A stretch of 64,000 nt of DNA from Lingula anatina. Lineage: Eukaryota > Brachiopoda > Lingulata > Lingulida > Lingulidae. Position numbers and translations under genes: made by a program. Under the pieces are notes generated by a model. It saw only the letters and a list, made by a program, of their open reading frames with translations. It was not told the DNA's origin and ran no database searches. Below are positions 27,970 through 39,030 of the stretch, in pieces. The stretch lies in contig NW_019775413.1 of assembly GCF_001039355.2 (NCBI RefSeq), positions 36,977-100,976 on the forward strand, given 5' to 3'. The stretch's first letter is position 1. Every line of letters begins with the position of its first letter.

Positions 27970-30900
27970 CATGTGATGATTTTGCTGCTCCTCTCCTGTA
28001 GTAAGTGATATACCATTATCCTCAATGCCCTACTATGCTGTACTTCAATCACATACTAAAGGTTTCAAGACACAATGCATAATTATTGAATTATTTATAT
28101 TTTGATATGATATAACAATATGAGCGAATTTGAATTAAATATAATATATTGTCAATGAAAAAATATATGGATACTAGTGGCAATACTAGCAACTAAATAA
28201 TTAACTAATACGGTTGGGTGTTCGAAATAAGAAAGATTAATACATAAGCTTTGACCAATAGCAGCCTGTGTTTCATTTAATGCTGAAAATGATAAGGTTA
28301 TTTCCATTCTTTTGATTGATCTTAAAGCACGTAGTGCCTTTATTTATTATATCATTCTAGGCATTATCAGTAGGAGCCCCAATATCAAACTGACGGACGC
28401 TATTCTCTCCAGTCTAATGTTGCCAGATCTGGATTTCTTCGACTACGACACAGTGTATCAAAAGTAAGTACTGAAAGTTAAGTCTGCATCCGGGTCTTTG
28501 TAAGAAAATTGATTCATTAATCTTTTATAGACAACGGCTTTGTTTAAAACATTAGGGCACTGTCTGTTTTTATTATCAATTTATAATTTATCACATTGGC
28601 ATTTATTGTACCTGTAGACTGGAAGGTTTTTGACAAAGTTATTGGATTAGCGATTTTAGCACCATTACACTGTCTCGTCTTGTACATATGCTGTTGCATA
28701 AAGTAACTTTTGCCTCAAAATGTGATGATGATTTTGTCTTTTGACCAAAGTGACACAAAAAGGATACTTTCCAAGAATAATATACGCAAACAAATAAGAT
28801 ACCCACATGACGAAAAATGATCTGTGGAATAATAACAATAATATCATTGTTTTTAAGGTATGATAACATAACATTTGACCAGTGGGCCACCATGCGCGGC
28901 GTGCAACGAGATCTGAACGATATTCTCCTTCGTCCCGCCCTCTCTGTGACCTTGAACGAACCCAGGGCCATCAGTGCAGCTGAGATGCTCATGTAATTAT
29001 ATGATTTATGATTATAACTTAAAGAATGCTTAATAAAACGGAAAACTAACTTTAAAATAACAATATTGGGTTTGAAGTTTTGGTGTATAGAGGGTTTGAT
29101 TAAAAATAAATAATGCGCCGACTGAACTTCAAAAGTGATGAATACATGTATGCTTTATACCGGAACACGTATCTCAAATTATTCGCTATGGTTTATAGTT
29201 TATTGTTGACATTTAATACATCTGGCACCTCTGGTGTTTAATAAAAGTAATGTTCTAAAAGGCATATATTTTTGATACTAGGAATATTTTACCCGTTTCC
29301 CCGTTTCAATTAAGACCAATCTAGTAAGTGGAAAGGGGGCGCAATATTTCCTATTAAATTAATACAGGTAAAATTAAGTGTAATTTGTGCTCCATAGATG
29401 AATAAATTATCAGATTTGAAGCATATTTTAACATAGGTACATGCAGCTCTATTTCCTGACCAATGCGGAGGCTGACCACCGCGAGGTGACCATATACAGC
29501 TTTGGGAAAGCCATCCTGCAGCCCTGGCTTGATCGGCTGTCCGAGCTCCATGTGAAGTAATTATTTTTTTATAAGAAATGTTTGTAAGAACAGGCCCGTA
29601 GCCAAGGGGGTTCGAAAGAACCACCCCTTTTGCTGGGAAAAGATCCACTCTGGGTAAAATATGATCGAGGTACATGAAGTTTTTTTATGGAAAAAGGTCC
29701 ACTTTTTCAGAAAAAGAACCCCCCTTTTGAAATTGCTGGCTACGGGCCTGTAAGAATCTTAACAGCGCATGGGTAAGGTACTATTTTACATTATAATGTG
29801 AGCAGGGGACTATCAATTTGTTTAAATAAATCTTTTGTGAAATTTCGAATAAAATGTTTTACACCATTGATAATCCAGACACAAAAAGCATTAATTTATA
29901 TTTAACGCGCAATGAATAGGAATACAGTTCTTTGCAACATTATGTTAACATGAAAGACCGTCAGTCTACAGCTGTACACGTGTTCCTATTCTAACAGGTT
30001 GCATTCCAACTATTCAGTTGAGCGTCTAACCATAAGTGACCAAGGACAGGTGACCGGTGACAGCAAGGACGCCGTCGTGTATGATCACGTGGTTTCAGCG
30101 ATGGACATCGTGGGCACGCAAAGCGTTCTGAATGCGACTTTGTCTTATTACGGCAATAAACCCATAATAACGGATAGTCTGTCTAAACTATGGAGTAAAG
30201 TGTCTCACATGAAGTTAGCCCCACCTTATAAGGTAGGCACAGTTAAAGTTCTCTTCAATTATGCAATTACAGACTTCTTTTGAAAAGGTGACATTTTGGC
30301 AATTACTGCATTCAAATACATATCTTCTAAAAAGCTCGTCTGATATCAACTTTTTCTGATGAAGCATTGTCAGTTGTACGCGATAAGCGGACCCTCAAAC
30401 GCCTGATGATTCAAATACAAAGTGAATACTGCTTTTAAAATTTATATTCACACATAGAGGACACTTATTTTAAACCTAATTTATCAGAAAGAAAAAAGAG
30501 AGCAAACTTGATTACCTTTTTTTGCACCGCTCTCCGCCAGGTTCTCCGTGTTTGGTTCGACAAGCAGCTCAACGCGTCCACACCAGATATTCTTGAGACT
30601 CCCCAACACACCCCCGTCAACCTCGTGGCGCAGTACCACCGCCTGGAACAAGAGGCCAGCGCCTGGGCCAACAAGACCGGTGGTTCTGTACTGGAATTCC
30701 ACCTTTACAAATGGGCGCACGGCGACGTTGCAGACGATCAAGTGTGGACAATAATTTCTCCCACGGTGAAGCTGATTTATCCAGAGATTTTCGAAAGGAT
30801 GTTCAATATTTTAGGCTACCACGTCAACTCGTTTGAGAACTTTTCATCTTTTGAACTCAACTTGCAGATGTTCCGGCCTAATTCGTCCTTCCCAATGGAA

Positions 30901-31077
30901 TGTGGTCTGCCCAATTTGCATCTTGCCGGTGATTGGTTAAAAACGGCGTATCCTTCCGCGCTGATGGAGAGGGCGGTGTCAACAGGCCGAGAGGCAGCCA
31001 ACCAGATTTTACTATCTGATCGCGTGAAACAAGTAGAGCTCATCGTGACATCTTCTAAGGGTCCAGGAATACTGTAA
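25069..31077 (+). CDS. Secreted/ER FAD oxidoreductase, carotenoid desaturase-like
   Basis: Nine exons join in phase: 25069-25093, 25573-25692, 26140-26298, 26729-26881, 28361-28463, 28858-28992, 29437-29556, 29998-30232 and 30541-31077 (1587 nt, 528 residues). The 25-nt first exon and the second together give a hydrophobic signal peptide (MIIRQLSLALVLLVSASA). A Rossmann FAD site follows, VLVLGGGLAGLSA at residues 45-57, with an acidic strand-2 end at Glu72 (TVKEK). Next come FGGKLFTRR and DVEHGFHG. The C-terminal flavin motif is NLHLAGDW near 475-482, followed by SALMERAVSTGREAA. This is the amine oxidase (PF01593) fold. The GFHG segment and overall layout resemble bacterial and plant carotenoid desaturases and CrtU-like enzymes more than monoamine oxidases. 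The signal peptide is unusual for a desaturase relative. Substrate unknown; a redox reaction on a polyene or other lipid is an inference. Confidence 0.88.
25384..25545. repeat. Dispersed repeat shared with 59 kb and 62 kb
   Basis: The words gtgggtcaaatctagg, tgtacaaatcaatgg and gggactttggtac occur in the same order and spacing as at 59030-59180 and 61890-62035 (gtgggtcaaaatctaggg, tgtacaaataaatggg, ggggaccttctggtac). It lies just before exon 2 of the FAD oxidoreductase gene. Confidence 0.6.
27049..27258. mobile_element. MITE family A, copy in an intron of the FAD oxidoreductase gene
   Basis: Ends attcccagagcttttagatcg and gatcgatctaatctctggaaatgggg mirror each other. The core is in the opposite orientation to copy 1 (aagctgtaagggggtaatta). 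Flanks tttaaggct and tttaagcta suggest an 8-9 bp target duplication that has since diverged. Confidence 0.8.
27871..27927. mobile_element. Fragment of MITE family A
   Basis: Sequence from ctcattcccaacgaaactat to agatcgatccgacata resembles the ends of family A with the core missing. A similar fragment lies at 38338-38414. Confidence 0.4.
29593..29750. mobile_element. MITE, family C, in an intron of the FAD oxidoreductase gene
   Basis: This 158-bp element has the same 14-bp inverted ends as the copy at 56659 and the same interior (runs of G facing runs of C around a gatccactctgggt-like centre). Flanks share taagaa on both sides, a 6-bp target duplication or 5 bp plus one chance match. It lies 37 bp downstream of the donor of exon 29437-29556. 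Confidence 0.85.
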
Positions 31078-32849
31078 AATCACCATCAACATTTAACATC
31101 TATATTCAGTTTGATTACAAATGAATTTGCTGCAAATGCACTATTGCATTTATATAATTCAGAAAATTCGTTTCACACAGAAAAACTGGCTAGTTTCATT
31201 GAGCTCCATATTTGGCCACTTCTAAGGTCAGCGTAAATTTTATTTCAATTCAAATTCTAATTTGAAATCTGGACGCTGATACTTAATTAATTTAAAAAAT
31301 ATTTTCACTTGTACAACTTTCAACTTATTTTAATGGGTCGAACTGGGTAACAGGTGGAAGGTAAGGGAATGCACCCTGGTAGCATTTTATGATAATCTGA
31401 ATGTACAATCAACTGCTTTCAGTTTTAAGACATACATGTACAGCGTAGATAGTTATATTACTTTAAAATATATATTTGACATGCAGGGAGTGATACTTAG
31501 AACCCTGGAGATAGTAAAAAAAGACGATATTTACTTCAACATTATCTTAAACACTGTTAACATGTTCTTTCTGGATTAAAACGTTTGCATGCAGTCCTTC
31601 ACATCGAGGCATTACTGGGATTTATTATTTACACAATCTGAATTTTTTTGTAAGTGCATGGTATGAACTTGTTACTTGAGTGGCAATCCAGGTTCATCGC
31701 CAATACACTGACATACATGTAAATAATTTTAATTATCAAAATTTGCATAAGTCTGGACACACCGCTTGTTGCCTAAATTGAAGATTCTAATTCATATTTT
31801 CAATACCTTGATGTACCATAGCCTCTCAAAATGACCCAGGGAAAAAAGAGCACATGGGTCAAATATCACATCATCAAAATTTCTAGATTGATCACTATTA
31901 TATACATTTAAACTTTTTGTCACATTCTTCTATCTATCTGACCTTTTTCTTGCTTGTAAATATCACAAGGACACTGCTTGCTGCTCTTTCTGCCAATCTT
32001 TTAACCTGTCCAAGTGCCTTTTGATCTTGACAGTTCAGAAACACATTTTGATTAGTAATTGCCTCAATCTTTTAATTACCATCAATTTAGAAATAATATT
32101 TCCATCATTTGCTAATTTCAATATTCTGTAAGTATTTCCAATTTCCTCCATTTGATATCAACTTCTTCATGTTCTTCACACTTGACGGTTCAAATGTTGT
32201 GCAACTTGTGCAATAAAGTGCACATTGCTTGTTGCTACTCCTGTACAAGTCCAAGCAAGTCCTTTAATCTGTCCAAGTGCAAGCTGATCCTCAGTCCTTG
32301 TACACTGAAAGTAGTAAGCAATATTCTCAAATGTGCAGTCACTATTAATTGAGTAACAATTTTTCTTTCTCTTTGAAACTAAGTGAAAAACTTGAAAAGG
32401 CATTTTGCCTATGTACAGCATACAATATTACACAATTTATACACCAAATTGCTGTTTTATTTTTCAGTCTGTGTATTTAATATGTTATCAGAAATTTATA
32501 TTTTAACACACATAACTATTGTTTGAAAAATAAGAAACAGGAAGAAAAAGTTTTTAAAGAATCTAACTTCTACATGTATCAACTACTTGTAGAAGAATCT
32601 CAAAATTTCTAAAAAAGTATCCAACTTTAAAAATCCAGAAAAATCCAAGGATTTCTGGGAAGAATCTAACTTCTATGAACCTCTCTTTACAGAACTTACA
32701 CAAGATAAGAAAAGGAAAATTGGTAATTAAACTAAGAGAGAAATGTTGGCAAATGGCAACTGACTGAATTGAAAATGGCAATGACAAAAGAAAAATAAGT
32801 AAAATAAATATAAGACAACTAAGTAGGAAACTTACTCCTTGATTCCATG

Positions 32850-33086
32850 ACAATTTTGGCAAGAGACTCTACTCATCTTCAACATGTAAGGTGACACACC
32901 ACCTACAAGAACCACCCATCTCCACTCCAATCTGTTCCAATTCATCTATAATCTCTGGTCTCAGCCTCCATCTCTCTTCTCCTGGGGGTTTCTTGACCGA
33001 CCCCTCTTTTTGTTAGCACCAGGGACTGTATTGCACAGTTCACCTTGTGGAGTTTGCTTGAACATTTCTGCAAGTATACCACTACA
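32850..33086 (-). pseudogene. Coding-like remnant, unrecognised
   Basis: On the minus strand a good acceptor (tatacttgcag) just above 33070 leads into codons that look protein-like across two frames: NTVPGANKKRGRSRNPQEKR, then after a one-base shift WRLRPEIIDELEQIGVEMGG. A compensating frameshift would be needed. No family recognised. It may be a decayed transposon ORF or an exon with a sequencing error. Confidence 0.25.
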
Positions 33087-33851
33087 TGTCACAGGCACAG
33101 TCCCAATCCAGGTACATTCTAAATGCACCAATCCCAATTTGGCATAATGCATTTACTGTTAAAAGCAGCACAACTCTATACTTCAACTAATTTACAGGTA
33201 AGAAAACGGTTACTAGCAGTTGAGTTTAATATTTAGTAAGGCCTGATTGCCATAAAATGTAATCAAGGAAAGCAGGTGAAATGGAATATTCCATTCAAAC
33301 TATCAGAAAATTCAATGCTGCTTTGTATATATGCCATTGCAAAGGACACCAACGCAAACTGGCCTCTGACCTAGTGTAAATGAGTCTCTAACCTGTAAAA
33401 TAGTTACATGCACCTTACTTATAAACTTCTGCTTTTAAAAATGCATTATGCTCAATAATACATGTATGTGAATCTGCCTGAATTAGGATTGAGCCTGCGA
33501 TATGTATTCACTCGTGGAAGGGAACCTTGTTACATAATATGATAAACTTTGAATATTAAAATGTTTTTTTTTCTTTTGTATTTATATACATTTGAAATGC
33601 CACTGAAAACATGCACATTTTTATGCCATTTTTTCATATAGTAATTTAAAACAATTTTTAATTAATATTACACAACAGCTGCAGCCATGTCATCAACAGA
33701 AATGAGGATACATATGAAATACCCCAAAATTTATTTAAACTTTCAACAGAAGACAGCATAAGGCTTCGTTCACATGCAATGTCTATTTTCTAAATTCTAT
33801 TTTCTATTCGCGGTATGTCTTATGATCACGCTCTGTGCCCTTAATGTCCCG

Positions 33852-33920
33852 CGGCGTAATTACTGGCAGCGCGAGCCAGTTACTATAAGTAACTGGCTCG
33901 CGCTGCCAATAATTACGCGG
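33852..33920. repeat. 33-bp inverted repeat with a 3-base loop
   Basis: Arms 33852-33884 and 33888-33920 are reverse complements apart from three positions, separated only by ata. The arms are GC-rich (tggcagcgcgagccagttac) in AT-rich surroundings. A transcript would form a long hairpin, and the DNA could extrude a cruciform. Confidence 0.9.
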
Positions 33921-35059
33921 AAAGAATAGAAAGAATACTTCCTAGCATCAGTGGTACAAAACAACTCATTGAAACACTTCAAAGCCTTGAATGGACTCAA
34001 CCATGTACTGGAGTTCATTATGACACATACAGTAGTCTCATTTAATATTACATTAAAGTTGTGAAGATGCTAAGATAATGGGTAAGTCAGGACCACTGCC
34101 CATTGTTATCAGCAGCCCTAAAGAAATCATGGCACTTACTGTCATAATATCTTTCTTGTCAAAAGATCAGGACATGTGTAAGCCTTGCAAAACAATAAAG
34201 GAAGAAAGAATGGAATGCAGAATAGCAAGGTCTTTGACATTGAAAAGGACGCAATTTCCCTCATGTATAACATACTTTATAAGATACCTCATGATCCACA
34301 CCTATACTTTGCTTAATTCAACAAAGAAAACCCTTTCTGTGTACATATAGAAAAATTGCATTGCCATCAATGAGAAAAGAGAACGAACAATACATTCATA
34401 CGGCAAAAACCTGGAAAGACCATTTTTTTAGAAGGAATGTCTGTATCTTCTTGCATCAGTGGTAGCCAACACCACATTAAATTACTAAAATGTCTTCAGT
34501 AGCCCAGGTGGGTGCTCTTGCATTTGACAAGGTGAAAATTAAGGAGGGACTTGTCTGATCTTCAAAAACTAATGAGCTGGTAGGGTTTGTAGACTTGAAC
34601 ACAGCAGAGGTAAACGATCCCTCCAATCCAGCCCCCTCATCTTCATCAGTGCAGTAACTTGCCTTGCATATCACTCAGAAGCATCACCAAAAATGCGAAA
34701 TGTCACAATGAAAATGCATTAATGTGTCACACACCATTTAAAATGTCTTCCACTCTAAAGAGCCCCAAGAAGAGAAGCAGGGCAGCTGCATAAGCAAGTT
34801 GGGAATTTCTGTATTAGCCCCTGGAGAAAATATTCTTTTAGTACAAGAAAGTAATTTTGATTAACGCTACATTACATAACAATTATATTATATTATTGAG
34901 ATTTGAATTAATACAAGATTTGCATATAAAAAAATCATTCAATAAAACATCATAAATCATTTGGTTTCTGTTAACTCATCACACAGCATCTTATTTAATT
35001 GACCATAGGTAAATAAAATTATGTACCTCACTTTTCACCAGCTGAAATTTAATTATATA

Positions 35060-35530
35060 TATTTTAGAAAATGCCACCACTGTTCCCTTGACAGGAGAAA
35101 CGATTTCAGGCCCACATATAAAGAACTTGGTGCTCTTAGAGTTACTGATAAGTACTCCGTTTGTGCTACTATAAGTACATGCACTGATGATGTCTTTACA
35201 GATATTTTGAAGTCATTGCACATGGAAACTGCAGCTTGGGGAAATTGTGGCTTAACTGCGAAGCAAGTACCCTTATAATACCAGTACATTCAGTTTTGTA
35301 ACAGATGAGAAGTAAACAAACTGAAAAGTGAATTGAATGAACAAATGATTTGTATTGGTAATACACGTTTTATCACCGATGTTAAGAAATATGAAGTAAT
35401 TTCACACACTTCCTTTTTGAGGGAAAACATCTTAGAGTTATTGAAGAATAAAGTGCTAGGGTATAGTGATCTGGAAGAACTGATCATTGCAGGATTAAAA
35501 GAAAAATCAGTGACTTTTTGAAAAAAACAT
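35060..35530 (+). other. Unrecognised open frames
   Basis: Two consecutive plus-strand open stretches (35021-35278 and 35333-35521) have fairly normal amino-acid composition, including RRNDFRPTYKELGALRVTDK and LLKNKVLGYSDLEELIIAGL. They are separated by stops and have no clear splice sites. No function is assigned; they may be fragments of a decayed gene. Confidence 0.2.
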
Positions 35531-38337
35531 CATCTACATGAGATCAATGAACATTGGAAGTGAAATTTTTTAACATTTTTAATAAAACTTGCCATTTGTA
35601 CATATAAATACGAATAAGAAAATAGAAAAAAACACAAGGTATCCATGTTTCACAGTTTCATCCCATTCACTGTGCAAAGCATGGTTAAATAAGAATAAGA
35701 GAAATTTTATAGAACACCAGTCAATCATTGGCAGCTTGGCAACTGGCATGAGGGTTATTACCGGGGAGGTTTCTTATGTCACTCTTTGGGGACCAAGAAA
35801 AACACTATTATAATGGCAAGAGGCAGGGCATGTGCTTCTGGGGGAAAGGGGGGGGGGGCAATTTATTCACAGCTAACTCATCTTTCACAATAAAAAAAAA
35901 TATATATATATATTTCAAATAACTCCACATAGACTACACTTGTGGTTGTGGATTGTGCTGTGGACGTTGCGCCACCTATGCAGTGGACAGTGCGCCACTC
36001 ATGAGAAAGAAAAAGAACAGCGGAAAATTTAAGAAGAGATTTACTCAGATTCACTCCACTGTGAGACTGCCACAGAGACAACTCATCCTGTGCAGCTATT
36101 CTTCAATCAGCAAATATTCCTAAGCTCATCCTACTGCATCAAGCCACTTGGTGTATAGGCCCCTATAGTAGAGACAGGCTAGGAGCTATTTGAAGATCTC
36201 ATCTAGGAGTTCTAAAGGTGGAAAATTTATGGTAAGTTGTTCACGCCCCTGATCAGGGTGTGGCAACCGCCTTTGTGCATCACTGCTAGTTGGACTGTAG
36301 TTGTCACAAGAATAAGTGAATTTATCCACTCGGGTTCACTTTAACACTGAAAGTCAACAGTGTTTTAGTATTGGAATATTACACCATGTCTCACTGGCAA
36401 TGCCAGCCATAAACAAAGAAATAGATGCCCTTGTTAATAAAGTGCGAAGTCAAAATGCTGTTGTGATCAGAGTTTTTTCCTTCCTCCACCTGGTCTGCTC
36501 TTCATGCGCCAAGATAGACCACCACAGGTGACTGAGTTAGGCCAGGTGGGGACAGCACGCCCCCTGCAGGAGATCATCTACATTGTGACATCATAACTGT
36601 CACACATTCATTGTCTCAGATCTCCCACTCCAAATCGGATGTGTCAAGATCGACGATCCCAAATATTCTGTCAAAAGCCTAACAATAGCCAGTAAGTAGA
36701 CACAGTGAAAACTTTAATGCAGAAAATCGTGACTTATGTAATTTAGAAAAATGAAATGCACAATATGTACTTAATTTCCATTTGCAGACGGTCAGAAGAA
36801 TGTCCAAACACTTTTTTTACATTTCCAATGGTTTTAAAACCCTAACCCAGCTAAACGCTAGTAATTTATGCAAGCAAATTGCCATAGACATATAAACGTG
36901 AGCTACATATACGTAGGGCCTACTGAATATTTTTTTATTTCAGTTTGTATTTTATCAAGAATTACTCATATCTTGGGGCACTTACAATGAGACCATGAAC
37001 GACTAAAACTTATCAAGACCGAGCGAAAACCTACTTCTATTCAAGTTTCCCTTCCTTCTGTCCCTGCACGTGGAAGACCCGCGTGGTTCACTGTGGCGCG
37101 TGACGTTCTTACGTTTCGAGTCTTAAGTTACATAAGAGCTCAGTAAGTAGACTGTGCTAGGTGAGAATCACCCTCACCAACGCAATATGCTTCATTAAAC
37201 TACATAGAAAATTTCGTAGTTTGTAGTCACGTCTACAAATCAGACGCACCATCAATGAAGAAACCAAAAACGCATGACTGATTTTAAGTAAAAAAGAAAA
37301 AAAAATTAAAGCGTTATTCGGATATCCCAATTTTACAAATAATTTCCTGTGGTTTTTATTTTCATTAAAAAATCACAATGACATCCCAGCGTGGTGGTAA
37401 CATTTTCAGTACTCCATTTGAAAGTGGCAAATGCAAAGATTTCAATGTGCAAACAATTTATGATTAAAAAAATAATTAAAATAATTCTTTTATGACTGTT
37501 TGTTTTATTTATTTATTAATATATTTATTTATTTTGTGTAATCTGTATTTATTTTGTTTATAATTATATTTAAGTGCGATATTGGTCCAAAAGCTGTTGA
37601 GAGTATTTTGTTTTAAAGCCGCATCTATGAAACAATAAAATTCAAAATATTTTTTTATGCTATGTCGCACTCTGTATATAAAGGTTCTCAGTTACACTCT
37701 GTAGGTACGCTTATTACATAGCAAACAAAACTTGTGTTGTGCAGCCTTTCTAAGATAGAAGTAGGCTAGTTATAACGTCACACCCACCTTAAAGTGCGAC
37801 TTCTAAGGAAGTTGTCGTCTTAATTAGATTTCCATCCTCTAAGATTCTGGTTTCTGACAAAGTACATTTATTTTGGCGGGCATAAAGGACATCTATGTGC
37901 ATATTGCCATTATTTGAATCTGTAAAGTCCTGAACTTTTTGGTATTATTTTGCACCAGACACAGTGTGAAACTAAGGCGAGTACGCATGCCATTTTAAAA
38001 ATGTCATATACCGAGTAATCTGGGTGCCCCGTTGACAAAAAACCTGGTGCGGTGACCTGATAAATGGTACACGGCAGCTCTTTTCTCCAAGGAAGTATTG
38101 GGATAGAAAAATGGTGCAAAAGACGCGTAAGAAGATCGGGGCGAAGACCATCTTAATATAGCCAATGTAACGAGCGTGTTAATGTGTCTAGTAGACCTGA
38201 ACACCGTTGTAGGCCTAGGAGTCGTTTTTTTTTTTTTTTTATAAAAGAACACAACTGTAGTCCGGGAGTTGCCCTGAATTTCAGTCGTATTCCACATAGA
38301 TAAAGATTTTAAAATCTAGTCCTGGGCTGACGATTAC

Positions 38338-38414
38338 GGCTCATTCCCACTGAAACTATAGGTATATGTTGATGAATCTTACTCCACGGGGACTCTCGTT
38401 GAATTCAATCAGTT
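38338..38414. mobile_element. Fragment of MITE family A or a relative
   Basis: Begins ggctcattcccactgaaacta, like the fragment at 27871, and ends with a ccacggggactctcgttgaa segment that matches the family A subterminal region (ggggagtctcac). Confidence 0.35.
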
Positions 38415-38987
38415 TAGCATCCCCCACCCTTTGGCGTTGAGTACAACAAAGAAAAGCAGTTGATTTTAGGAATACGTTAGAAATAATAAGAAGCGTGTTT
38501 GTCTGTTATAAGGGTCACTTCATGGGATTTTTTCCGCCAAATGTATATTTAGAAGTTTCCCCCACTCGTTCGAAAATCCCCCATATTCATGTCATGTCAA
38601 AGTCTCTAATATTCCACAATTCAGACTCTTAGGACAATAAGACCCTTAAAATAAACAAAATTTTTTTTCTTAAGCGTACCTTGTGTCGTTATCATCTTCG
38701 GTGCGTCGAATCCATTTTATAAATTTGAAAATGTGGAGGCTCTTCGCCCATGTTGTTTTTGAAAAAAGAAAAAAAAAAATAGAACATGTGAACGTTCTGC
38801 ACACCCCGGTGAATATGTCGGTGACCCAGATCTTTGAAAGGTTTCCCTGAAGGTAGGGTGTACTTGAACGAGCACCTGCGTTACCAAATACTAAGGTATA
38901 AACTGTACCACTATGCAAAAGGTACTTCACGTCTTTTCAAAACAAAACAAAAAAAATAAAATAACATAAAAATAAAAAATCAAAAGT

Positions 38988-38992
38988 AGTAA

Positions 38993-39027
<35 letters not shown>

Positions 39028-39030
39028 AAC
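38988..39030. repeat. (AAAT)n microsatellite
   Basis: About ten aaat units. The same tetranucleotide recurs at 57239-57278 and 60160-60179 in the two ~3-kb copies with different lengths. Confidence 0.95.
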
